Origin: Lates calcarifer
Taxonomy: Eukaryota > Chordata > Actinopteri > Centropomidae
Direction of reading: 5' to 3'
Length of the DNA stretch: 64,000 nucleotides
Assembly (NCBI RefSeq): GCF_001640805.2
Contig: NC_066851.1
Coordinates: forward strand, 11,211,550-11,275,549
Shown piece by piece: positions 1-12,700 of the stretch. The notes under the pieces are model-generated. The model saw only the letters and a list, made by a program, of their open reading frames with translations. It made no database searches and had not been told where the DNA came from. Both the position numbers and the translations under genes were made by a program. Position 1 is the stretch's first letter; every line of letters starts with the position of its first letter.

Positions 1-30
1 TATCCAGCTTGTCCTTTTCTCCGCGGACAT
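1..30 (-). CDS. possible N-terminus of a minus-strand gene leaving the window
   Basis: Read on the minus strand from base 30, an ATG with A at -3 opens a frame that stays open to the window edge and gives MSAEKRTSWI. It lies below a CpG-rich stretch (about 60-560) with promoter-type motifs, which suits a first coding exon. Ten residues cannot identify a family. From general knowledge, TMEM260 neighbours PELI2 in human, so it is a candidate by synteny only. The ATG could also be fortuitous. Confidence 0.35.
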   Translation of the reverse strand, partial: MSAEKRTSWI

Positions 31-299
31 TTTATTTCTGGCTAAGCACCGGCAGTTTTCGAACAACTGATAGCTAACGTCGGCTGACTAGCGAGCTAAC
101 GTTACTAGCATCCATACACTTCGGACTGGCGACTGTAAACAGGTCTCCGAAGCAGCTTCAAAACCGATGTCAAGACTACACCTTAAATGAAATTAATGTG
201 ACACCACGTAAACACTTAGGTTTGTGGTTTCATTTGTTTAGACTTGACAGTTACCTAAGTTAGCACGTTACTGTTCCCGGGGAACGAGCAACAACTGAT

Positions 300-560
300 T
301 CGCGCCGACGAGCTAAACTCGCGATACTTCCCAGCGCGCCATTTTTCAAAGTTACACCGAAGTAGTCGTGATTTATTTAGGATTTACGCGAGTTGCGACG
401 GTGCAAACGACGAGCGTCTTTCCTCGGACGTGCCATCTGTGCAAACGTAATGACTTCCGTGTTCCGCCACGGTGACTCAGGAATGAAAAGTTGAGATTTC
501 TCTTTCGTCTCTTTTGTTCACGTGACAGGCTGTGGGCGGGTCTGCACCTGAAAATAATAA
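300..560. promoter_or_regulatory. CpG-rich promoter-like region at the left edge
   Basis: This stretch is richer in CpG than the AT-rich DNA to its right. It carries an AP-1/MAF-type TGACTCA at 473-479, an E-box CACGTGAC at 519-526 and a GC box GGGCGGG at 534-540. It lies upstream of the possible minus-strand start at base 30. I read it as the promoter of that gene, possibly bidirectional. The motifs are seen; the function is inferred. Confidence 0.45.
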
Positions 561-2532
561 AGACTTAAGCCTGTTCACCTGTTCGGTTTTTGTGCTTTCT
601 TATCGTTATTTTTATACGCATACGCGTATTTGTCAGGTTTGTTTTTCCAGCGTAATATGGATGAGCACTAGAGTTTAAATTAAATACTAATACATTTTAT
701 CAGCTGCTGTGTCCAAGATATAACATGAACTTTCAATCTTAAGAGGAATGAAAACATCATGTTTCTTATTATAGCTCTTATTGTGACAGTAGGGAAACAA
801 CATCTGCTGAGGAAGATGTGATAAAAAGCTCTAGAACAACTAAATGGACCTTGTGAGATTTTTGTAGTCAGCTGCTGTTTCCAAGGTCAAGAGTGAATTT
901 AACAGTGTTGATTATGAATCATGTATATGTACAAACCTCATTTCAATAAGTGTCATTTCACTTAAAAACCATCAACCACAAAAGAAAAGAATGTAGTAGT
1001 CTGACCTCTGTGCACAGTAGGTCTCTCTCAAGTTAGAAAAGCCTCACTCACTGGCACAGCCTCTACGTCCTTCAGTATTGGTTTAAGGCTTGGTCATAAA
1101 TGTGTGTTTCATTCATTCACTATTGTCCTGTTGTTGCAGATGCAGCCGAAACCTGTTCTCCCAGTGCACAGTGTCGTTGTCGAAGAATCGGGTGAGATGC
1201 TCAATGCATTACAAGGGGTTCAATACAGAGGGCCAGCTTTAGCGTGTTGACATTCCAGGTAAACCCAAACTCAAACATAGCTGCCTGCTTTATCCGATTT
1301 GGAGCATTTTAAAAAAATGCTGTAGTCACCATAAAACTCTTGGGAATTGAAGTATGATGGATGGATTTGTCTGAAACGATGTTTTATTGCAGCTTTTCTT
1401 AAAAACAAAGACAGAATAGTTGTCTTGTACTCTGCCTGTTTAAAGAAACACTTAAAGATCCCTCTGAAAAAATACTTGATCCTGTAGTAACAGTAATACT
1501 ACTTCATTTAAACATTATACCTGCTGCTAATACGCAATTAATTGTGGCAGAAAAAGCACTAGATTATAACTGAAACAAGATACATGCACTCATAAATGTT
1601 TCACAAGTGTCCATATTTCACAGGTTGAAGGGTGACTGTAATAAAGAAATTGGCCTATTGAACTGATAATAATCCCAGCCCACCATAAATGAGTCTGATC
1701 CCTCAGTAAATTGAGCCCTTGGTGAGGTGGAGTGGTGTCAGCACCTAGCCAACTCTCAGATGGCTCTCTAATCCTCGCTTCCCTCTCACCACCACCCTCA
1801 CCGTCTAATCAGTCTTGAACACACACATAACGCTCACACCCATCTGACACACACACACACACAGACACACACCCAAGTACTCACCCTTCCTCACACTCGG
1901 GCTCAGCCATCTCTTCAGTGTGATGTCACTGCTAATCCACGCTTGGTTATCCGCTGGGCTGCAGTGCTGGCAGAGGGATATGGGGAGGAGATGCAGTGAA
2001 TTTGGGAAGATGGAGGGAGGTGGGGGGTAATCAGGCACGTCATAAAGTCTTCTTCTCTAAAACTACCACTTCCATTTCCACCCCGCCACACAGAAATAAA
2101 CCAAAGTCTTGCGCCCAGCCAAACTGTACGGCACACACACTCACACAAATGCTCAATGGAGTGTTAATATGAGCACATATTCCAGCTCTGATAAGAAAGA
2201 TAAAACACAGCTGCGAGCGTATTCAGAGGGGCCTGTGGCTCCCATTCGAGGCAGAGGGATCATTAGAGAGTCTGCTGGATTAAGCGCATCTTCCTAACCC
2301 CCCACCCCACCCCATGCATCCACAAAATGCAAGGCCCTTTTATTGACAGCTTGTCCAAAAAGAGGAATTACCCACATGGTTGAGGCCCTGGTTCCATATG
2401 GCACCAGGCTATTAACAAACATTAGTTGACTGTAACAGCAGTGGTATTAAATTCATTATCTTTTCAGATTATATGTGAGGTGTGTGATTTTGTGTATGTA
2501 TGTTTGTGTGTGAGTGGTGATGCAGTGCATGT

Positions 2533-2556
2533 ACACACACACACACACACACACAC
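2533..2556. repeat. AC dinucleotide microsatellite
   Basis: Uninterrupted AC repeat of about 12 units in intergenic DNA. Confidence 0.9.
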
Positions 2557-4929
2557 TCAGTATGTGCCAGCATGTGTGTGATTAGAGAGTTCTAATGTTC
2601 CAGCTCTGGGGATTTGTACCATGAGATAAGAAAGGGCATTAATGGTGAATTGTGACGGTCCAACAGAGCAAAACTGTTGTTTGAAATGTGTGTATGGTTC
2701 CTGTGCTCAGTGCTTTTTTTTTTACAGTAACAATCTACACATTGTCTAATGTTTTTTTGCTGATTTTTTTTTAAACTTGCAAATACAAACAGGACATCCA
2801 TGCGTGAGCAAGTGGCTTACGAGACCACTGAGGCAAATTCAATCTATTTGATTTTGTATTTTTCTCACTTACCACATATCTGTTTTAATCTTACCTTAAG
2901 CATCCTTGAAATGAGGTGTAATCCAGTTAAGCCCTTTTGAATCTGCTTCACAGCTACATTACACCCGTTTTCTTCTTCGTCCCATAAACATTTCTCACTA
3001 CTAAACAGTTGCTCTCTGACAGTGTCCACAAGCCAAAATTCACAAACTGTAGATGCTAAAAGATGAGAAACTGTGGTATTTGGATTTGTGCAAATGCAAA
3101 GCAGTCACTGCTTGGCTGACTTTCAGTGGATTAATTAAAGTTAAAATAGTAAGCAGTGTGAAAATATGCACATTATGATATGGTAGACGGTGAAAATAAT
3201 CATTTCGACTTGCAAATTTTGTCCTATTGGAAGTAATGACAAATGTACAAGTGACATAACGTTTAATGTATTATCATCCTGTTCACAGACAAGTCACTCT
3301 GGGGATCCAATGCTTTCTATCATGAAAAAAGCCACCCTTTCCTCTTACTTAGAAAACCATGGAGCAGTATACAGGACAAAAACTGTCAAGCGAAAGCCGC
3401 AAGACACATGACAAGTGTTTGCATTAATATTCCAAACCTTTGATCAAATGCTAGGCCAACACAATTCAACAAAACAAGCCAATTTTCTTGCATTTTCTAT
3501 AAAATGTACATGTAGTGAGGCCTTGAACCAGTGAATAAGTCTTCAGAGAGATTAATTCTCCTCTGTGATCCTGTTCTCATTACAAGAAGCAGGGGACTCA
3601 AACACACGTAATAACAAGGTTGACTGCTGTTCCTTTGTAACATGTGGCTACCTAAATGATCCTAAATAAGATAGATGACAAGGATAAAGCAAATCATAAT
3701 CGGCATTTTGCACAATGGAACATAATAGTCTGTGGAGAACAAGGGACAACATACAGAGCTCCTGTTTCCACCGCCTGGAGCAGCGCACCTAGTCGAGAGC
3801 AATTAAAATGAGAGGATTCAATTTTGTCAAACACCAGGAACCTCAGATAAATCTTGTATCTCATCTTCCAGTGGAGGACACTCCCTCGCACCAGTGCTAT
3901 CATGTTTGTTATGGTATTTTTAAGAAACAGCATGGCTACCAACAGAGTTGGGTAAAACAAACCCCCGCCCCCACCCGCCCCCACCCCCAGAATGACGCTA
4001 ATCCCAATCATTTCGGCACAAGACCTAGAGGTGAGGGAAAGGGAGATTCGGGTGAGGCTGTGAATAAAAGACGGTCTCAGGCTGGAAATTTAGACACAGA
4101 GCAGGAGAGGGGTGGTGGGATTGGTGGGGTTGGTGGTGATGGTGGCGGTGGGATGGGGGGCAAGACAGCACGTCGCTGCATGGTTTCCATGTGGGAGCAA
4201 TCCACTTACTTGAACTGATAAAGATTTAATTAACACAAGACTGCAATTACTCCATAATTAAAGTAATTTGTCCCCTTGTTTGGATGAGTAGGCAAGACGC
4301 CACATGTGCCTCTGTAAGAGCAGATGAGAGAAAGAGGGCATGAGGGGCTCAAAGAGGTAGACTCTGCCCCACTTTAATGTTTGAATTTAATGCTTGATTT
4401 TCCAGACCTATTTTCCCCTCATATGTTCTAATAAAAATATTTGTATCAGTTTCTCTTTAGCCCTGTGTTTATTTGCCTTTTATTTGACAACTCATTTGTT
4501 ATTCATTGAGAAAGTAATAAGCTGAGTAGGCTGAGTACAAAGTATCATCAAGAGCCACATGAAATAGTAAATAGGCCTGATATAATCATAATCCTCTTCA
4601 AACTGCACTGCATACAGCTTTGAATTGTGTAATGTTACTGCTACAAACCTTGCTCAGAGCTAAAGCAGAAAAATACAAAAGGAAGTGTGATGATTTTGTT
4701 TGACGAGATCAAACCGCATGACTTAAAAAGTGTGAGGCGTTTGACCTTGGGCCTGAATAAAGAAAGGTATACCCAACTTCAAGCAAAATATCAGTGCAGT
4801 GTGGGTAAAGTGATGGAGACAGTCTCCTTAACAAATAGTGACTAACCACGCAAGACAGAAATAGTGAGGAATTAACAGCTGCGTCCAATATGTGCCACCG
4901 TGCCATGGCAGTCCAATTTGCCGGGAGAT

Positions 4930-4951
4930 AAAAAAAAAAAAAAAAAAAAAA
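4930..4951. repeat. A22 homopolymer
   Basis: A run of 22 adenines. No retroposon body is recognisable upstream, so I treat it as a simple repeat. Confidence 0.85.
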
Positions 4952-5537
4952 CAACTGCCAAGTTTACTATATTAAAAACCAGGGAGACAAATGCGTCTTG
5001 TGTTTGCTTCTGAGGGTTGACTGTGCCTTCGCTTAATTTACACGAGCAGAAGAGCACTATCTGCCATTTACAGATGATGATCTGCATATAATTTGCCTCA
5101 GTTGCACGCTGGGTAATTGAGGTAAATATCACAGCCTTCAACTTGCCAGCTAAGGTTTCCTGCTGAAAGCTTGGCACACAGCCCGCAGCCACCTGTGGCA
5201 TTTCACATGTTAGGTCTCAGGGCAGACAGGAGGCAAAGACACACGTATAACTAAGGATGAACCTTGTAAATGCAGCTAGTTGAAGTTGAAGTTGAACTTT
5301 TGCTATGTGGCAACTGGGTGACAGTCAACTGTTGCACATTATATTCCAAAATTAGGTGTATTGTTGTCAGGTGAAAACTCTCATCTAAAACATGTCTAGC
5401 TATGGAAATGACGTGATCACTCTTTTACATTTTACACTATATCTCTAATTTTAAATGGAGTCCTCAAACTGAGCTTAAAACATAAATACTGGTCCTACAT
5501 CATTATGCTGCTGTGCAAATAATTATTAATAATTATC

Positions 5538-5559
5538 ATATATATATATATATATATAA
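5538..5559. repeat. AT dinucleotide repeat
   Basis: About ten AT/TA units in AT-rich intergenic DNA. Confidence 0.85.
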
Positions 5560-7411
5560 AAGTCAGGGTATTTCAGGGCATCTGTCTTCAATTTTGAGTA
5601 TTCTTTTTGTGTCACTTGTGAATCCCTCAACTTTATAGAGGTGCAGCACTACATGCTGGAGTAGCCCTTTAGTATCAAGATGTTGTAGCTACACGTCTTG
5701 GGGTGCCATTTCCCTGGTCTGTCTACATTAAATGAACAAGAGAGTTTTCATGGGATGGACAGTGGTTGTGTTTCCCCTACACTGCTTTAATTCTGCAGGA
5801 TGTGTCTTGGGTTGAGCAGCCACTCTGAGGCTGGCTGGAGCCTGAGAACATCATCTCCCTCTTTCCCTCTGTTTTGTAGTATAACCTTAAAAGTACTACA
5901 TATAGGTTAGCCTCAACTAAATCACGTAATTTATCCAAACACAAATTTTTAGTACAAATATAAATGCAGCTGAAATGTGATCCTATGAAATTAAGTTCTG
6001 TGGCTGTGAAAAGTGTCGTCTGTGAGAAGTTAATTAGGATCAGAAAGGTGATAATAGAAGACTATGGTTCATGTCAATCTATTACAAAGCCCAGCATCAG
6101 TATAGCACATGAACCTTACTTTCTCATCCAGGAAGCTGGTTCAAGAAAAAAAAATTGTATCATTGCAGTTTATTTGCATAACCCTGCCCCGCTTAAGGCA
6201 GGGGAGCCACCGAGCGATCTCAAAATTAGCATGCTGTCACCTTCAGTGTCTCTTCTGTCATTCAGAAAAACAGGCAAGTGTGCAGACATATGAACCCATC
6301 TCACATCTACTGCAGAAATGTTAATTAGGAAGCATGGCATCCCACAGCTCCATTCCTCTCCAAACGCCTAACTGACATGTTATGTATTTAAATCCCTTTC
6401 ATGTGCCCTTATTATAGAGGAGATGAAGTCACACGCAAGTGATGGAAAATGTCATCATCATCGTCGTATAATATTTTTGCATGCACAGAAAAATAAAAGC
6501 TGAAAATTGCTCACAACTGTGCGTATTTTTCAGTCATGTCTTGCCTGGATTTAAATCTGAAATAAATCTTAGAAAAGTATAATTAATTTGAAAAAAAGGA
6601 AAAGCAAAGACATATGGAATGTGGAAGATTAATCAGTAAATGTCCAACTTTAAAATTATAGCCTGCATACATCTTATGCAGCAGCCTAATTGCACATATA
6701 GAGGATTTTCAGGCACATACTGTATATAGGCATGCCAATTTAGTTAATTCAATTTATCTTATTTCAGATGTATTTGTACTTTAGTCTTTTTCATAAAAAC
6801 ATCAAACTTCCATTTCTTTGCTCTGTGTTTTTGGCTATTGGATGCCGCAGGCTCAGTGGTTTGGTGGTCACGGTGCCAACATCTCTATTGTTGAGGAAAT
6901 AGTGCCCTCCTGTGGCTTCAGAGGGAAACTACAACCTGAACAGAACACCAGGGAATGTTACTCATGCAATCATTTCCTGTGGTAAATATTAAGATGGGGC
7001 TGAAGATAGAACATGAAATGTGAATAAAATAGACTTCAAGAAAATTCTTCCCCTTATCTAAAAAATATACTCCGTTTGATAGAGCTATCAACATTCAGAG
7101 CCATTGTGACAACCAAGATAGCAAGGCAATACTCACTCAGAGGAATGATGAAACACATATGTAACTGTGATTAAACATTACTGCTGTGTTGTGTGAATAC
7201 AGCAGAGACATCTGGAGTTCAAAGGCAGTAGATAAATAAAAAGGAGTAAATTCTCATCAACCACAAATACCTTTTTAAAATCAGTGGATCGTTTTAAAAT
7301 TGCCTCAGTGTCCCCAGAACATTATTTACAAGTAGAAAATGTTGCATGTTGACTGTCAGGCCTAAAATCAGAAAGACAACCAACTCACTCTAACATGTTT
7401 TTAAAAAATAT

Positions 7412-9789
7412 TTTATTCTTTGCAAAGGAGGCATTGGGAGCATCAGTGCGTTCTATGGCTTGTGTACAGAGTTCCTGTAGGAGACAAAATCATAGAACAA
7501 GCCCTTGGGTGAACTGAGGGCCCCACCCATGTTTACCAAGGAGGAATGTTTGAGGCAGCTACTCCGCAGCTGTTACAGAACACGGTCTTAAGCAACGGGC
7601 ACAGTGTTTGAGCTGAAAGTGTTAGAAAGGAATGCTACTGTACAGTATGTGGCTTAGTACTTGACCCTGCACGGCAGTTACATAAAAACTGGAAAAATCA
7701 AGCGATTCAGAAATGCTCTATGGTATGAGCGTAAAACGTGTAATGCTGTTGATACTTTTAAAGACTGCCAAGTACAGTATGTTTCTCTTAGGAAGGAACC
7801 AAAAAGAAAAATATTCCAGCAGTCCACCACTCCTGTTGAGATATTATCTTTTTAGTGAAGTCTGGGAGCCCTTAATCAGGGTGGATTCTGCCTCTCAGCA
7901 ATACCTCTGAATTTAATTCATCATACCGCAACTCTGAATGCTATAATAGAAACGTTGCCTGTCAACATCTCATAATTTTAATGCTCACGAATGTATTTAA
8001 TAAACTAGCGGCTTAATGAATGCCTTTGACCACATCTGACATATGGGCACAGTCTGGTAAGCTAACATCACAGAAGAATGCACAGATTTGTCCCAGATTC
8101 TTTAGTTTGAATTCATCTGCTACTTTGTTTTGGACAACATGACTCATCCACACACAATGGAACTTACCAAATTTGGCATTGTGTGTGATAATATCATTAT
8201 TCCCATGGAGCTGGTGCATGCAACTGAACAGCCCTAACTGTAATCCAGAGCTGTCAACACTCCACCATAGCAGCAGTTTGGGTTTACATCTTGCATGTGG
8301 AGAGAAAACAGCTCTTCCTTATATTTGGTATAATCTCTGGATGCTGCTGAGACTGTGCCCAGGTTTGAGAGCGTATAAATCATTGGATCAGACCCAGCAT
8401 GGGATAAAGCTAACAACAGTGCAGACTGAATACAGTATGTGTGTGGGGTAGGGACGTAGCAAGCTAGCAGGCTAGCAAGCAGGTGTGGTTAATGCATATG
8501 GTTGTACAGTTCCTATGTTGTCTTTCTCTGCAAATAGGCCTCACCTATACCTTTAACAGCGCAGCCATTGAGAGAGCGAGTTGTGTAACTGAAGCACCAC
8601 CACTGGGGAGAGTCAATGTATTTCAGTACATTCATTGTCAAACCCTGCGAGCTTGGTTTAATTCCTGTGTTCTCTCTGGTAGCGTTTTGGGTGGTGGGCG
8701 AGATCATAGAGAGGGGATTGGGGTGAAATGATGCAGGGCGATTTAAACAAAAGCCCAAGGGCACCCACACAGTCCAACCCACACACACAATCACACATGC
8801 ACGCACACACACACACACACTCACAAACATTCTCACAAACATTATTTATGCAGGAGAAAAATATATTAACATTTGCATTACAAAACAGTACAAGGGCCTC
8901 AGTGTAGTAAAATACCTCTTCTGTCAGATAAAAACGTGGAGAAGGATCCATGTGGGTTGTCATTTCCTTATGTCTACTGTATGCAAAACTACCTCTCCAT
9001 TTGCCTTCAACAAAATATCTTTTCTCATTTATGAAAAATATTCCCACTGTTTAATGGGATTTGAGGCACTGGATTATATCCCTGTACACAAAAAGTCCCA
9101 CCCCTTAAAGTTTGTTCAGCAAATGAAAGCCACCTCTGGAGAGCTACATGATCTTGATGCCATCAGGGGTTAAGGCCAAAAAGCCAATGGGGAGCACTTA
9201 ACTAGTTAGCACTTAGACCCCAAGTTTCTCCTGGGTTTTCTCCCAGCCAACAGTCCAGCTGTCTGGCTCTGTAAAATCTTCGTCTCACACCTTCCAGGAA
9301 CTATAAACCCTTTCCCCCTTTTACTTTCTCAAAAGGCCCAACGACACCTGCTCTCTGTTCTGCGTCAGTCGGATTCATGAGTAAAAACAATTCATTCCTT
9401 CTACAACCTTAATCCTACGGCCCTCTGATGGAAAACCAGCAGGCATTGTAGTTGAAACAGCCCGGTGCTGGAGCTTTGTTTAAAGCGGTTGGTTGGCAGG
9501 ACAGCTGAAACAGTATTTCAGTCTTGCAGAGCCAGGGATCTGTGGTCCAGTGTGCTCCACATCTCTGTATCCCACAGTGGCTATCCAAACAGCCACAAGA
9601 GGCCCTGAACAATCTGTAATGGCTCTCTGTTGTGCAGAATCCACAGTATATGACCAGAAGTTTGAAAAGACATACTCCTTTCTGCAGCTGGCTTACATGA
9701 ACAAAAGAAAGCACAAAATAATCTGAACAGTTTCACAGCATGTTGGCATTCCTGTCTAAATCTCCTCTGCCAGAGCAGGACCCTTCAGC
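7412..9789 (-). other. peli2: probable peli2 3' UTR
   Basis: This lies directly downstream of the peli2 stop codon on the minus strand and holds no supported coding frame. A minus-strand AATAAA (plus-strand TTTATT at 7412-7417) is a possible end of the transcript, giving a 3' UTR of about 2.4 kb. A long 3' UTR is usual for vertebrate PELI2, but the exact end is inferred. The segment includes an AC-rich microsatellite near 8780-8820. Confidence 0.4.
8780..8821. repeat. imperfect AC microsatellite
   Basis: AC-rich tract with interruptions, within the probable peli2 3' UTR. Confidence 0.8.
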
Positions 9790-12700
9790 TCAGTCCACCG
9801 GGCCCTGGAAGATTAGCTTGGAACAGCCCTGAGTGAGGCTGAGCTGGGTGGCACAGAAGGGGCAGGCGGCATGGAAGGCATGGGTGCCGTGGGGAAGGGG
9901 GATCTCCGCCCAGTACTTGACCGACTTCTCTGAACACACGTGTCCGCATGGCACGAAGGCATGAGTGGGCGCACCTGTGTCCACGTAGAAGGCCGGCTCA
10001 CAGCCCAGCCACAGCGGTACGTAGGGCCCCACCACCCGGCACATGGGACACTCCCGCTGGGTGTTGGGCTCCTGCTCTGAACGGTGGCCCCAGTTGTGGT
10101 AACCGTGCACGTGGCCACACGCCAAGTAGACCCAAGGCTGCTTGTCCTCCAGAGAGGAGAGGGCGCGGCTGCGTTGCATGCTTGGGAAGGCGAGGGTATT
10201 GAGACCTACGGGACACTGTGGACGCGCTGCATTGATCTCTTGCCTGAGAGCCTCCAGGTGTTTTTGGGTGGGAGTGTGAAAGAGGCCTTCTGCTGTACGC
10301 CACAGCAAAGTAGCTCCACATAGATCCACCAGGGAGCCATCCTGCAGTATATTACTCTCATTCTCCACCTGCAGAGGGTGATGTAGCAGACACACATTTA
10401 GTTCAGCTTGTGCTTATGTAATCATCATAACAGTACGTGTGACTTCAGAAACATCTGTTTAATACCCTGATGCTTCAGTTGTGTCACAGTGACACTTACA
10501 CTGTATATGAAAACTGAATGTTAGATACTGACCAGTTTGCCTGGGGTCTGTGCTGAGCGGGTTTCTCTCAGTGTGTAAACATCCCCACAAACGGAGATCT
10601 CTCTCCATACGCCGGGTTTGGACTCTTCTGTGAATCCACCCTTGGGGTGCATTACCAGCACGCCATTGGTTGTTAGACCGTCCATGTGACCGTCAGGGTT
10701 TTTCCATTTTGCTGCTTTTTCCTGTAGGGTAAGACAAAGCATGGATGATGATGCAAACCGCTGTGCTCTATGTCATTCCACATTTTTGCATAATGCTACC
10801 AAAGACATTGCATCTGTTTATCTGGTTACGAAGACAGACATGTAAATAAAGATACTGTATATCTATTGTACATGTAACTAGTGATTACCCCAAGGAAGAT
10901 GTTTTTGGAGGAGTCAAACCCGGCTGCATAGATGCGAGCGGTGTAGGGGGGGTTGCGCTCACAGACAACTCGGCAGGCAAAACGGGAGATGGTGCTCTGT
11001 GTGATGGGAGTCTCTTCTCCCTCCTGGCCTCCCGCTATTGTGTCAGTCACCACGAAGTCTATGGGACTCTCTGTGGAACGCCCAATCTACAAAACACAAC
11101 ATCATGCTATATTGTTATATGGTTTCTTGCAATGTCTCATCAATACACTGACATGGACACGAACACTGGCAGGGGTTTCTTTTTCATCCCCTGCAGACAT
11201 TTGCACTCTGAATTGTTCTGCTTCCTGGCACTTCAGCCTTTTGCCAGCTTGTGGCGGTTTGACATTTGAATGATGTCGCACAAGATGTTGCTGTGTGTGT
11301 GTGTGTGTGTGTGCATGTGGTAAAAAATGCTGAGACACGATGCACTTTGGTACACAAAGTTCTGTACAGCAGCATTTGTTGTATCAGTAATTCTCTGAAG
11401 AGAATCCAAGTTCCATTTTTTGTTTCAAAAAGAATATTTCAGGCCTATTTTACGCAGACCACAGAGTTCAACACTGAAAATGTCCAAACATTGCTAAAGC
11501 TGAACAAACAAAGGTAAAAATGAACATTTCCTCCTTTCATTTCCTCATTTTTTATAAAAATCACAGACAGCCCTCAAGTCCTATTTTTGAATGGTTTCCC
11601 TTCTGTGCTGTGTCTTTGTTTATTCAGTGTTGTTTAAAAGACACACGGACACAAAACAGGCCTCAACGTGAAGCACGTGTCTGCAGCGCTAACTTCCCTC
11701 TGGTCATCATCTCTTTGCTGTACATTCAGATTAATGCTACAGACAGAACAGCTGACAGTACGTGTACACACACACACACACACACACACACACCACACAC
11801 ACACACACACACCACACACACACACACCATAACTGCATAACTGGTGGAGGATGAGCTTCAAGAAGAGGACAGATAGCAAACTGTGCATATATTTGGACCA
11901 CACAACCACATAGCAGTTAAAATAGATCAAATGTAGAGGATCTGGTGAGCTATTAGAAAACAATAACACATACTGTCCTTTCATGCAATGGTAAAATTGA
12001 ACTGGCTGTTACCTGAAACATGTCTGTGTCTTTATCATGGCTGTACTCCACCACTACCGTCTGGTTCCTGGACAATGTGTAGGAGATGCTGTGTTGGCCT
12101 TTACAGTTCACAGCCTGAAATATAGCAAATGGACAACATATTACACACAGTATATTTCTGTTATACCATATTAAACACATCAAATACATGTAATCTTAAT
12201 GACTGAAGTGTAAGCACACCACCGACAAAGGAGCGTTCTATTGTTCTGTGTCATGGTGAAGCCAGGAGAAAACCTTTGATGTCTCGGTTTGTGGCTTTAA
12301 CAACGGATGTGAGGGTGCCGGAGGTTCACAAACAGGAACTGCTCTGTCAAATGCTTTATGCAATCATTACATTGTTGCTGAGGTTAAATCAAAGATTGGG
12401 GGGGGGGGGGTTCCAACCTGACTATTAAAATGCATAGCACTCAGTTGATGAGTCAGATCCTAAGAGTCGACAACAATCCTGTTACTTAGAACTAACAATT
12501 CCCCAGGCTTTTTTACGATGATGAATTATGTTACTGTGCTTTCACAACATAAGCTAAAGTAAGGCCTCTTGTGACTTACTGCCGTTATTTCTTCATCATA
12601 TTACCTAAAACCAAAGAGCTATGGCAGGAATTTCTGGAAGAGGAACAGAGAGGAGCGTGCAAAGTCACACTCCCATGACACTGACCATAAACTGCCCGCT

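Larger units (their letters stand above)
561..7411. other. intergenic region, no supported coding gene
   Basis: I find no coding gene in this stretch. Open frames here are short and unlike known families. It holds AC microsatellites (about 1847-1872 and 2533-2556), an A22 run (4930-4951), an AT repeat (5538-5559), an exon-like 52-bp segment at 1140-1191, and several blocks of non-repetitive, TAAT-rich sequence that look like conserved non-coding elements (about 2170-2430, 4200-4300, 5000-5220). Confidence 0.6.

Noticed and set aside
3808..4218. Plus-strand frame of 136 codons, Gly- and Pro-rich
   Set aside because: Its length comes from GGT/GGN-type low-complexity DNA. No family resemblance and no splice context.
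4872..5201. Minus-strand open frame of 109 codons
   Set aside because: Contains a phenylalanine run from the A22 homopolymer and no recognisable domain. The DNA reads more like a conserved non-coding block.
6885..6925. CTCF-like word near a CCACAGGAGGGCAC sequence
   Set aside because: Alignment to the core consensus fails at two important positions.
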